Assembly (NCBI RefSeq): GCF_900167945.1
Contig: NZ_FUZA01000006.1
Location: forward strand, 310,001-374,000
DNA: 64,000 bases
Origin: Dyadobacter psychrophilus
GTDB taxonomy: Bacteria > Bacteroidota > Bacteroidia > Cytophagales > Spirosomataceae
Reading direction: 5' to 3'
Shown here: positions 8,714 to 16,834 of the stretch, piece after piece
Position numbering within the stretch: position 1 is the first letter of the stretch
How the letters are laid out: each line of letters begins with the position of its first letter
Notes under the pieces: generated by a model
What the model saw: the letters and a program-made list of their open reading frames with translations, nothing else
Told to the model about the DNA's origin: nothing
Databases searched by the model: none
Position numbers and translations under genes: made by a program

Positions 8714-10894
8714 TTATCTTGCTCCCGGAGGGCAATTCTTTTTAAGATAATCGGTGAATAAGCTTCTTAAATGCCGGGATGTTCCCTCGCCCTCCGAAAT
8801 TCCGTGCGAACGGTTGGGATAAGGCATGAATTGAAATACTTTGTCATTTTTAATTAACTCATTCACAAGCATTTCGGCATTTTGATAATGCACATTGTCG
8901 TCGCCTGTTCCATGAATGTAAAGCAAATTTCCCCGAAGATTTTTAGCGTGGGTGATCGGCGAGCCTTTTACAAAATCTTCGCGGTTCTCCTGCGGAACGC
9001 CCATGTAACGCTCCTGGTAAATGTTATCATAAGTAAGCTGATTCGCCACAGCAGCAACGGCGATGCCTGTTTTGAAATGCTGCGGATATTGGAATAACAA
9101 ATTCAATGTAGAAGAACCGCCCCCGCTCCATCCATGCACAGCAACACGACTGGTGTCAATGAATGCATATTGCTTGAACATGGCCGTCGCCGCGCCGTCG
9201 ATATCCTTAATGTTGATTGTACCGATGTTCTTGTAAATGGCTTTGCGCCAGGCGGCTCCTTTCGGGGATGGCGTCCCGCGGTTATCGACAGATGCGTAAA
9301 TGTAACCGTCATCCGCCATGCTTCCTGAATATAATCGGTTGCGCCCCGTTCCATAGGTGTCTTTCACCGTGCTTCCCGCAGGCTCGCCGTAAACCATGAA
9401 CACAATCGGATATTTCTTGGCCGGATCAAAGTTCGTTGGCTTCACCATCCAGGCGTCGATTTCAATTCCTTCTTCTGTTTTAACCTTGAAAAATTCAATG
9501 TTCAGCTTGGCGGCATTGATCTTGTCGGCTGATTGGGCTATCGAGTTTGCCGGGTCTATTGAAACATGTTTAGGTAGAGATATCCACTCCTGCAATGGTG
9601 CGGTTTTAGCGTTGGAAAACTGATGTCTCGCAAATTTTCCTCCCGGCGAAATCTCATAACTGTGCGTTCCGGATTGATTTGCAGGCGTTAAACGCTCCGG
9701 CTTACCTTTACCATCCAACGAAATTCTGTACAGATAGGCCTGCGTAGCATTGTCTGGCGATGCCGTGAAATAGTATGCATTGCTTTTTTCATCGATCCGC
9801 ACGGGGTTGATCATATCAAAATTTCCGATTGTGACTAATGTCTCCTTTTTTCCATCACGGCTTATGCGATAAGTGTGACGCCAGCCGTCTTTTTCGCTTA
9901 CCCAAAGAAATTCCTTGCCATTGTTAATCCAGTCCCAGCCCATCGGATCGTTCTCCCAACGGCTTTTTATATCGATCCAGGCAGCGTCTTTTTCAGTGTA
10001 AAATGGTGTTGCGCTGCCGTCGGTTGTGTTGATGTATAGCAGCGTGCTTTCGTTTTGCTTGCGGTTCAATTGCTGGATAACCAGTTCATTAGGCATGCCC
10101 GACCATTCCATTCTGGGCACATAAGTATTTTGCGGATCTCCGGGAATGTTCATCCATTTGGTCTGCGCACTTGTAATGTCCACAACACCGATTTTGTACG
10201 GAGAAGGTGTTTCACCCACTTTTGGATATTCAACAGGAACATTAAATGAATAAATTGAATCTGTGGTGTTGATCATCAGGAAATTACGGATCTTCCGCGC
10301 ATCCAGCTGCCAGTAAGCAATGGATTTGCTGTCTCCGCTCCAACGAAATCCATCGCGGCAATCGAATTCCTCTTCATAAGCCCAATCGAATGTGCCGTTA
10401 ATGACGCGATCCGTTCCGTCGGTTGTAAGTTGTTTTATTTCACCACTTTGAATGTCCTCTGCATACACATTATGCTTGCTTACATAAGCTGCTTTCTTTC
10501 CGTCGGGAGAGAATTTAGCAAACATTAACGAAGATTCGGGCAATCCTTTTCCAAGTTGTTTCAGCGTCTTACCGGCAACATCAAAAACCCAGTAATCACC
10601 ACGCGTCTGATAGCGCCATACACGCTTTGAGTTGGTGTATATCAACACTTTATCACCGGCCTGGCTAATGGTATAACTTCTGATTTCTATGGGCGACCCG
10701 TTCGCTTTTTTAAGCAAATCCTGCGCAACGATCACCTTTTCTTGTCGGGATGGCAGTGCAGTTTCAACAATTCCCTGCTCGGTTACGTCGCGATAGCCCG
10801 CTCCGTCGGGAAGCCATTGAAATGTATCAGGGATTTGGGAATAAAGTTGAAAAGAAAGAAATGTAAGGATTAATGTGTTGACAAAGTGCTTCAT
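8714..10894 (-). CDS. Dipeptidyl peptidase IV-like S9 family serine peptidase
   Basis: A 726-residue exported peptidase: signal peptide (residues 1-19), a DPP-IV N-terminal eight-bladed propeller (about 90-450), then the S9 alpha/beta hydrolase domain. The DPP-IV hallmark double-Glu motif WAYEEEFDCRDGFRW, which binds the substrate N-terminus, is present. The catalytic triad is visible as GWSGGGS (Ser near 595), HGTGDDNVH (Asp near 664) and NRSHGI (His near 697). It would release Xaa-Pro or Xaa-Ala dipeptides in the periplasm or outside. The length fits bacterial DPP-IV. A TATTTTTG box (minus strand, 10957-10964) may be part of its promoter. Confidence 0.93.
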   Translation of the reverse strand: MKHFVNTLILTFLSFQLYSQIPDTFQWLPDGAGYRDVTEQGIVETALPSRQEKVIVAQDLLKKANGSPIEIRSYTISQAGDKVLIYTNSKRVWRYQTRGDYWVFDVAGKTLKQLGKGLPESSLMFAKFSPDGKKAAYVSKHNVYAEDIQSGEIKQLTTDGTDRVINGTFDWAYEEEFDCRDGFRWSGDSKSIAYWQLDARKIRNFLMINTTDSIYSFNVPVEYPKVGETPSPYKIGVVDITSAQTKWMNIPGDPQNTYVPRMEWSGMPNELVIQQLNRKQNESTLLYINTTDGSATPFYTEKDAAWIDIKSRWENDPMGWDWINNGKEFLWVSEKDGWRHTYRISRDGKKETLVTIGNFDMINPVRIDEKSNAYYFTASPDNATQAYLYRISLDGKGKPERLTPANQSGTHSYEISPGGKFARHQFSNAKTAPLQEWISLPKHVSIDPANSIAQSADKINAAKLNIEFFKVKTEEGIEIDAWMVKPTNFDPAKKYPIVFMVYGEPAGSTVKDTYGTGRNRLYSGSMADDGYIYASVDNRGTPSPKGAAWRKAIYKNIGTINIKDIDGAATAMFKQYAFIDTSRVAVHGWSGGGSSTLNLLFQYPQHFKTGIAVAAVANQLTYDNIYQERYMGVPQENREDFVKGSPITHAKNLRGNLLYIHGTGDDNVHYQNAEMLVNELIKNDKVFQFMPYPNRSHGISEGEGTSRHLRSLFTDYLKKNCPPGAR

Positions 10895-10975
10895 AAGAGC
10901 TATAAAATATTAGATAGTAAGACAACTAAGTTAGGCATTTTTGAAATAATGATTTGCAAAAATACCATTAGCTGC

Positions 10976-11155
10976 CTAATCTGCGTCCTCCGGCCTGGTG
11001 TCTTTTTGCTTTGCACGCTTTTGCTTTTTCAGCGCTTCGCTCAGCAGAAATTCGATCTGGCCGTTCAAACTGCGGAAATCCTGCTGTGCCCAAGCTTCGA
11101 GTTCTTTGAGCATATCAGGATTCACGCGTAAAACAAATGCTTTTTTTTCTGCCAT
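10976..11155 (-). CDS. Small Arc-like ribbon-helix-helix protein
   Basis: A 59-residue ORF below common length cut-offs. It starts MAEKKAFVLRVNPDMLKELE and continues AWAQQDFRSLNGQIEFLLSE, the strand-helix-helix pattern of Arc/MetJ-type ribbon-helix-helix DNA-binding proteins (strand KKAFVLRV, then two helices with the SLNGQIEFLL signature). It ends in a Lys/Arg-rich tail. The ATG at 11155 is one nucleotide beyond the stop of the SPFH gene, so translation is very likely coupled. I recall the same small gene next to SPFH genes in other Bacteroidota. Role is unknown; it may regulate its own operon. Confidence 0.85.
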   Translation of the reverse strand: MAEKKAFVLRVNPDMLKELEAWAQQDFRSLNGQIEFLLSEALKKQKRAKQKDTRPEDAD

Positions 11156-11156
11156 A

Positions 11157-12026
11157 TTATGGATACAAAGTGCCCGCGTTCAGGATTGGGGTCGCCGCTT
11201 TTTCGCCGCAAAGTACAACAAGCAAATTGCTTACCATAGCAGCTTTCCGCTCTTCATCCAGCTGGACAATTCCTTTTTCGGAAAGCATTGCCAGGGCCAT
11301 ATCCACCATTCCGACGGCTCCATTCACAATCTGCCGGCGTGCCGCTACAACGGCCGAGGCTTGCTGGCGCTGTAACATGGCTCCCGCAATTTCCGGCGCA
11401 TATGCCAGGTGACTAATGCGTGATTCCAGCACGTCAATGCCTGCACGGCTCAAACGTTCGGTCAGTTCCGCTTCCAGCATTTCGTTGATTTTCCCACTTC
11501 CATCCCTTAATGTTACTTCCTGAATTTGTAAATCCTCTTCTTCCATCGTATCGTACGCATACACGCCGGCAAGGTGCCTTACAGCTGCTTCGGACTGGAT
11601 TTCAACATATTTTACATAGTCATCCACTTCAAATGATGCTTTTGCCGTATCGCCAACGCGCCAGACTACAACCGCGGCGATTTCAATGGGGTTACCCAGT
11701 TTATCATTGACTTTTAATTTCTGTCCATTGAGGTTTCTGGCGCGCAAACTTATTTTTTTTCTGCGAAACAAAGGATTAACCCAACGCAGGCCGCTCTGCT
11801 TCATGGTGCCCATATAGTCGCCGAAGAAAGTGGTCACGACAGCTTCATTGGGGTTAATGACCGTCAGGCCGATCAGAATAATAAACCCTATTCCGAAGAC
11901 AAGGCCGCCACCAAGCGCGCTGCCAGCTGCTGCAACCAGGCCGACGCCACCAAACATTAAAAGCAGGCCGAGCCCAAACAGCGCATAGCCTGATGATGAT
12001 CGTAGTTCTTTCTCATTCATGGTCAT
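11157..12026 (-). CDS. SPFH/Band-7 domain membrane protein
   Basis: A 289-residue protein with two N-terminal hydrophobic segments (about residues 12-33 and 38-58, very Gly/Ala/Leu-rich) followed by NPNEAVVTTFFGDYMGT, the start of an SPFH (stomatin/prohibitin/flotillin/HflK) domain at about 60-230. The family oligomerises on membranes and organises lipid microdomains or proteases. Motif VEIQSEAAVRHLAGVYAYD is typical. No NfeD-type partner is adjacent; instead the Arc-like gene follows after one nucleotide. An imperfect AT-rich region with the palindrome GTGATATCAC lies just upstream near 12042. Confidence 0.88.
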   Translation of the reverse strand: MTMNEKELRSSSGYALFGLGLLLMFGGVGLVAAAGSALGGGLVFGIGFIILIGLTVINPNEAVVTTFFGDYMGTMKQSGLRWVNPLFRRKKISLRARNLNGQKLKVNDKLGNPIEIAAVVVWRVGDTAKASFEVDDYVKYVEIQSEAAVRHLAGVYAYDTMEEEDLQIQEVTLRDGSGKINEMLEAELTERLSRAGIDVLESRISHLAYAPEIAGAMLQRQQASAVVAARRQIVNGAVGMVDMALAMLSEKGIVQLDEERKAAMVSNLLVVLCGEKAATPILNAGTLYP

Positions 12027-12093
12027 ATTTTTGATAGTAAAGTGATATCACAATATTATCAAAGCAAGATCACATTTCACTATTTTTTGGTAT

Positions 12094-12128
12094 AAAAAAA
12101 TTCCAAAGCTTTTTGACTGGCTTTGGAA
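12094..12128 (-). terminator. Intrinsic terminator after the TonB-C protein gene
   Basis: A 9-bp stem TTCCAAAGC / GCTTTGGAA (arms 12101-12109 and 12120-12128) is followed on the minus strand by seven T residues. It lies 23 nt downstream of the gene ending at 12152. Confidence 0.88.
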
Positions 12129-12151
12129 CCGGATAAGTGGCAGGATAAGTT

Positions 12152-13600
12152 CTATTGCAGCTGGAAATTAACAGGCAAATTGTATTTTACAGGCACTATC
12201 TTTCCACGTAAAACGCCCGGATCCCACATGCCGCTCATTTTCTTAACAACACGCAAAGCTTCTTCATCAATGCCGAATCCGACACCTTTCAAGACCTTGT
12301 AATCGCACATGCTTCCATCTTCGCAGACAACGAAAGATAAAAATACCCGCCCGCTCACACCTCTTCGCGACGCCTCCGAAGGATATACGATGTTTTCTCC
12401 TAAAAACCTGTAAAAATGATTGATACCGCCTTTGAACTGCGGCTGAATAACGGCCTGCTGATAAGTTCGCTTTTGCCCGTCCTCATAAGCTATCCCTTCC
12501 TTTAAAGTTCCATTATCGTAGGTTTCATCATAATGCACAGTGCCATCCTTCCATTTGCCTTGCCACTTTCCATCTTTCTTTCCCTTAACAACAGGTCCCT
12601 GTTCCCAAAGCAATTTTCCTTGGTACAGCCTCGTCACAGATTGCCAGTGACCTTCTCCGTCCTTCACCAGTTGCATTCCGTCACTGGTCCAAGCGTTCGC
12701 CAAAATCCTTTCTCTGTATTCATTCGGCCTCGGCACCGGATCTTCCGTCACAGATTTAATCTGCCCATTGTCAAACCAAGATAAATGCAGATCTGCGCTA
12801 TCAGTCGGCACATGCAAATCCCTTACCATTCCGCTCAAATCGTATTTTTTGATCAAAGAAGCTTTGTTATTCGGACCATATTCTGTGTAGGAAATCAACT
12901 TTCCGTTCATCTGGAAGATTGCTTCCGACGAATGACTTGCTTCATTATCATCCCTGGCAAACACGAGATAAGCTTTTACAGAATCGGCCCCATTTTCCAG
13001 AAAATCCATATGATGCCAGATTTCTTTCTTCTTAAATGGCACCCGGGCGACTTCCTTCCACTTTGAACCTTTTAATTGTTCATAAATCACATCTTGTTTA
13101 ATGTAACCCTGCTCATTCACAGGCATTACGCTCCTGAATTCATATTTCTTGGAGTCCGTCGTGAGCCTGTATTTACTGTCAAAATAATTGACCAATGCAA
13201 ATTTTGAGCTGTCGAAACTGGTGTTTGCAGGTGTTTTGAAACTAATAGGATAAACGATCGATTGCCTCACTTTTTCGCCTTTTATTAAAGCCGGCTTCCA
13301 TGCTTTATACAGCCTCAGCACACGGACTGCTTCCTTATTAGTAAGTGAATCCAGGCCCCTGGAAACTTCCAGCTGCGACATGCTTCCATCCGGCTCGACA
13401 ACTCCTTTTACATAAACCCGGCCATTAATGCCTTTAACCGAACTCAAAAACGGAATCTGAATATTGGTAGCAATGAATTGCCCAAGCTGACTGTGACCGC
13501 CAGCCGGTTCCGCAGGTTTTTCCACTTCGTGCTGTAAGTAAATTTTTTGGCCAAAAACCGTTGCGCTGCAAAGGCAAAATAAGAGAAGAAGTCGCCGCAT
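12152..13600 (-). CDS. Secreted protein with two TonB-C domains and MORN-like centre
   Basis: A 482-residue protein with a Sec signal peptide (residues 1-17). It carries a TonB C-terminal-like domain at about 55-115 (INGRVYVKGVVEPDGSMSQ), a central region with YwqK/MORN-like repeats at about 270-375 (DGKWQGKWKDGTVHYDE) and a second TonB-C domain at about 400-480 (SGRVFLSFVVCEDGSMCDY, then KGVGFGIDEEALRVVKKM). There is no N-terminal membrane anchor, so it is not a normal energy transducer coupled to ExbBD. Such TonB-C proteins are common in Bacteroidota and mostly uncharacterised. Flanked by its own terminator. Confidence 0.8.
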   Translation of the reverse strand: MRRLLLLFCLCSATVFGQKIYLQHEVEKPAEPAGGHSQLGQFIATNIQIPFLSSVKGINGRVYVKGVVEPDGSMSQLEVSRGLDSLTNKEAVRVLRLYKAWKPALIKGEKVRQSIVYPISFKTPANTSFDSSKFALVNYFDSKYRLTTDSKKYEFRSVMPVNEQGYIKQDVIYEQLKGSKWKEVARVPFKKKEIWHHMDFLENGADSVKAYLVFARDDNEASHSSEAIFQMNGKLISYTEYGPNNKASLIKKYDLSGMVRDLHVPTDSADLHLSWFDNGQIKSVTEDPVPRPNEYRERILANAWTSDGMQLVKDGEGHWQSVTRLYQGKLLWEQGPVVKGKKDGKWQGKWKDGTVHYDETYDNGTLKEGIAYEDGQKRTYQQAVIQPQFKGGINHFYRFLGENIVYPSEASRRGVSGRVFLSFVVCEDGSMCDYKVLKGVGFGIDEEALRVVKKMSGMWDPGVLRGKIVPVKYNLPVNFQLQ

Positions 13601-13777
13601 GATCTTTAAAAATGTTCAATCAAATATAAAAAAAGTATCCTTTCTAAGTTTCTATGTAACCGCAAAAAACACCTAAATACTTCTACAAGCACATTCTGAG
13701 GGTTTTGATTCATTTTCTTAACCATCTGATAACCTGTCAGTAACATCCAGGTAATGTTAAATAAGAATATTTGTAAT

Positions 13778-14650
13778 ATGGGAGACACAACTCACTTTCG
13801 GACAATCATCATTTCTGACTTACACCTGGGAGCAGGTGGTTCGAAGGCAGAAGAGGTTACTAATTTTTTGAAAAGCTATTCCTGCAAAAAGCTTATCCTC
13901 AACGGTGACATTATTGACGCCTGGCAGCTGAAAAAATATGGCGTCTGGAAACGGAAGCATACTATGTTTTTTAAGCGGGTGTTAAAAATGATTGAGGAAA
14001 ATAAGACCAAAGTGATTTACATCCGCGGTAATCACGATGATTTTTTAGATCAAATCATCCCCCTAAGGCTCGGAAAGCATTTCCAGATCCGGAAAGATTA
14101 CATTCTCAGTTCAGGTTCTCAACGATATTACATTACACACGGAGACGTTTTTGACTCCATAACCACCCATTTAAAATGGCTCGCTTACCTGGGCGATATG
14201 GGCTATACATTCCTTTTGTGGGTTAATAAGCTTTATAACAGATATCGGGCATGGCGCGGGCTATCGTATTATTCCCTTTCGCAGCGCATTAAACAGTCTG
14301 TAAAAATGGCTGTTAATTACATGACCGATTTTGAAGAAAAACTTACCGAGCTGGCCCGGTCCAGAGATTGCGATGGCGTGATCTGCGGGCACATTCACCA
14401 CCCTGCGATCCGTGAAATTGACGGGATTATGTACATGAATTCCGGGGACTGGGTGGAAACACTGAGCGCATTGGTTGAAGATTTTGAAGGAAACTGGAGC
14501 CTGCTTTATTACGATCAGCACACCGTTCAGGAAAAGGGATTTTCGAAAAAAGCAGCTCCAAAAACGATCATTGAAGACTTCCCCGGCAGCATTCAAAAGC
14601 AGGTTGCATTCTCGAGCCTGCTTCCCGGGAAAAACCAGCGATTCCTATGA
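13778..14650 (+). CDS. UDP-2,3-diacylglucosamine diphosphatase-like metallophosphoesterase
   Basis: A 290-residue calcineurin-like phosphoesterase. All metal-binding blocks are visible: IISDLHLG (near residue 13), LNGDIID (near 40), IRGNHDDF (near 84), YITHGDVFD (near 124) and CGHIHHP (near 206). The pattern and length suit the LpxH/UDP-diacylglucosamine pyrophosphohydrolase-like group, which acts in lipid A synthesis, but other substrates are possible. An in-frame ATG lies 24 nt upstream (13754); I prefer 13778 because MGDTTHFRTIIISD matches the family start. The gene overlaps the next by 4 nt (ATGA), so the two are co-translated. Confidence 0.85.
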   Translation: MGDTTHFRTIIISDLHLGAGGSKAEEVTNFLKSYSCKKLILNGDIIDAWQLKKYGVWKRKHTMFFKRVLKMIEENKTKVIYIRGNHDDFLDQIIPLRLGKHFQIRKDYILSSGSQRYYITHGDVFDSITTHLKWLAYLGDMGYTFLLWVNKLYNRYRAWRGLSYYSLSQRIKQSVKMAVNYMTDFEEKLTELARSRDCDGVICGHIHHPAIREIDGIMYMNSGDWVETLSALVEDFEGNWSLLYYDQHTVQEKGFSKKAAPKTIIEDFPGSIQKQVAFSSLLPGKNQRFL

Positions 14651-15753
14651 AAATTCTCTTTCTCGTTCAGGGAGAAGGACGGGGGCACCTCACTCAGGCC
14701 ATTTCGATGAGCCAGATTTTGCGCAATGCGGGCCATGAAATTGCGGCGGCAATGGTGGGCGTATCGCCTGGGCGCGTTATTCCGGCTTTTTTTGAAGAGC
14801 AGGTTTCAGCGCCGGTTTTTCATTTTTCCGCGCCAAATATTGTGTATAACAGTCAGGTTGCCGGGATTAACTTGAAGGCCACTGTTTATAACTTGCTCAA
14901 AAACCACACTGAATATCTGGCTGGTTTGCGCCTGATAAACAACACGATAGAAAACATTAAGCCAGATTTGATCATCAGTTTTTATGAGACGTTCAGCGGC
15001 TTGTACAATGTCTTATATCGCTCCAAGATTCCGATGGTTTGCGTGGCGCACCAGTATCTTTTGCTGCACCCAAGATTCATTTTTCCAAAAGACAGCAAGA
15101 TCAGCCAGCTCATCATTAACTTCAATTCAAAGCTTACTTCCTGGCTTTCTGCAAAACGTCTTGCGCTGTCATTTCGGGAGATTGAGTCCAGGAACGACCT
15201 GAAAATAACGGTTGTTCCGCCGTTGTTGCGTAAGGAAGTGATTAATATGCACGCGGTTAGTGAAGATTTTTTTCTGGTGTATATGACGCACCACAGTTTG
15301 AGCAAACAGATTATTGAATGGCATCTGTCGCATCCTGATGTGAAGTTGCATTGCTTCTGGGATAATGCCGAGGTTTCTGACGAGTTTGTCTTTGACGAAA
15401 CATTAACATTTCATCGCATTAACAGCAAAAAATACCTGCATATGCTGGCGAGCTGCACCGCGCTTGTTACCACGGCAGGTTTTGAATCGGTTTGTGAGGC
15501 CATGTATCTCGGCAAACCGGTTATGATGGTGCCTGTTCCCAATCATTTTGAACAAGAATGCAATGCTATGGATGGCGTGATATCAGGCGCTGGGGTTACT
15601 TCCAAATCTTTCAACCTATCGATAATGCTTGACTATTTGCCTAAACATATAGATCAGTCTCAAAAATTCCGCTCTTGGTATCACCGTGGAGAAGCTATGT
15701 TTCTTAAAGAAATTGAGGCTTTTGGCAAGAAAAACGAGGCTACTGTTTCTTGA
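14647..15753 (+). CDS. MurG/GT28-like glycosyltransferase
   Basis: A 368-residue predicted GT-B glycosyltransferase. The N-terminus MKILFLVQGEGRGHLTQAISM carries the glycine-rich loop of the GT28/MurG and macrolide glycosyltransferase group. The C-terminal half has the donor-site segment ALVTTAGFESVCEAMYLGKPVMMVPVPNHFEQECNA, split here as a typical sugar-nucleotide binding signature at about residues 275-310. It overlaps the metallophosphoesterase upstream by 4 nt; together they suggest synthesis of an envelope glycolipid, which is inference. Its 3' end overlaps the convergent lipoprotein gene by 14 nt. Confidence 0.82.
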   Translation: MKILFLVQGEGRGHLTQAISMSQILRNAGHEIAAAMVGVSPGRVIPAFFEEQVSAPVFHFSAPNIVYNSQVAGINLKATVYNLLKNHTEYLAGLRLINNTIENIKPDLIISFYETFSGLYNVLYRSKIPMVCVAHQYLLLHPRFIFPKDSKISQLIINFNSKLTSWLSAKRLALSFREIESRNDLKITVVPPLLRKEVINMHAVSEDFFLVYMTHHSLSKQIIEWHLSHPDVKLHCFWDNAEVSDEFVFDETLTFHRINSKKYLHMLASCTALVTTAGFESVCEAMYLGKPVMMVPVPNHFEQECNAMDGVISGAGVTSKSFNLSIMLDYLPKHIDQSQKFRSWYHRGEAMFLKEIEAFGKKNEATVS

Positions 15754-16219
15754 AAATCATGCGGTATTCGCCATTCTGAAAACCCAGAACCAGTTGATTG
15801 CCATTCCGCTTATAACTTCCTGTGGCTCCCGACGCGAGCCAGGCTTTACCGCTCCATCCGGGTTCACCCACTTTTGTCCCGCCAAATGTATCGATCGTCA
15901 ATCCGCATGCTGATGAGATCGTGTAAGCTCCTTCAATTTCATTCGCAACGGTATGACCGTTAATCTTCCCATCTTTACCAGAGTCAGTAAATGTGAAAAC
16001 AACGCCCCTGCCCTCAATATCGGGATCACTATCCAATATTCCGCTCACATTGTTCTGGTAAGCAACCAGCCGCCACGTGCCGCTGAGCGAAGCCACGTCG
16101 CTGCATGGCGGCATGGCGCAGCATAATCGCTGCTCACCTTCCGCATCCGAATCGGAACATTGAAATGCCGTTAGTCCAAACAGCAATGTGAACGAAATGA
16201 GTGAAATGACCTTTTTCAT
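15740..16219 (-). CDS. Probable lipoprotein, lipocalin/META-like
   Basis: A 159-residue exported protein. The N-terminus MKKVISLISFTLLFGLTAFQC gives a signal peptide with Cys21 as possible lipidation site, although Gln at -1 is not canonical. Cys21 is followed by SDSDAEGEQ, an acidic stretch like Bacteroidota surface lipoproteins. The body contains LSGTWRLVAYQNN and later QLVLGFQNGEYRMIFKK, the pattern of small lipocalin-like or META-type lipoproteins. It is the last gene of a likely three-gene unit (LVIVD protein, barrel protein, this one), starting 4 nt after the barrel gene. Function unknown. Confidence 0.7.
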   Translation of the reverse strand: MKKVISLISFTLLFGLTAFQCSDSDAEGEQRLCCAMPPCSDVASLSGTWRLVAYQNNVSGILDSDPDIEGRGVVFTFTDSGKDGKINGHTVANEIEGAYTISSACGLTIDTFGGTKVGEPGWSGKAWLASGATGSYKRNGNQLVLGFQNGEYRMIFKKQ

Positions 16220-16223
16220 GGCT

Positions 16224-16808
16224 TTAAAAGCTAATTCCTAACCTTAATGCTAATCTGTTATACACCCTATCTTCCGACCGCTCTACCTGATCCCAGAGCG
16301 GAAACTTGTCTATGTGCGCTTCCTGTCTTTTGTAACTCACTGTAAATGTAACTGCGGGGCCGCCCGCTTTGCCCATTCTTAGGCCTAATCCGGGATTTAA
16401 CATTAACCCGCCCTTTGTCCGGTAACCTTCAATATCATCCTGAAACCATGCAAACCCATATCCTACGTCTGCCGTTGTAAACAATCTGACACCGCCATTT
16501 TTGGTCAAATCATATCTTATTCCGCCGGAAATAGGCGCTAGCAAGGCTGTTTTGTACCAATCAATGCCGGCTGTCACGCCGGCGGAGAGGCGGTTGCTGA
16601 GCATTACGCCGTTGAATGTCTGCAATGTAACATTCAGCCGGTTTTCCAGGATCTCATCGCCCGGACTGCCGGGAAACTGATATTTTACCCTGCCAAACAG
16701 CCCGCCAAACTCCGTATGGTTCGTGTATTTGAGCGGGACATGGTTTTGTGCCTGCAAGCTGCCAGCCATAAGCCAACAGCCTATAATAATAAGAATTGCT
16801 GCTTTCAT
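16224..16808 (-). CDS. Predicted small outer-membrane beta-barrel protein
   Basis: A 194-residue protein with a signal peptide (residues 1-20, ending GSLQA) and alternating strand pattern through to the C-terminal LALRLGISF, with the terminal Phe expected for barrel assembly. Segments such as GGIRYDLTKNGGVRLFTTADVGYGFAWF and GLRMGKAGGPAVTFTVSYKRQ look like successive transmembrane strands (lengths given as written are adjacent in the protein). It lies 26 nt downstream of the LVIVD gene and 4 nt before the lipoprotein gene, so it is likely co-transcribed with both. No specific family recognised. Confidence 0.72.
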   Translation of the reverse strand: MKAAILIIIGCWLMAGSLQAQNHVPLKYTNHTEFGGLFGRVKYQFPGSPGDEILENRLNVTLQTFNGVMLSNRLSAGVTAGIDWYKTALLAPISGGIRYDLTKNGGVRLFTTADVGYGFAWFQDDIEGYRTKGGLMLNPGLGLRMGKAGGPAVTFTVSYKRQEAHIDKFPLWDQVERSEDRVYNRLALRLGISF

Positions 16809-16834
16809 CGAGTGGTTTTTGAAAGTGAACTGGC

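Noticed and set aside
13606..13788. Small minus-strand ORF near the phosphoesterase start
   Set aside because: Overlaps the start of the plus-strand gene, with no family likeness.
15740..15753. Frameshift or misassembly at the glycosyltransferase 3' end
   Set aside because: Both convergent frames are complete; a 14-nt overlap is plausible, and the Nudix/pyrC pair shows an 18-nt one.
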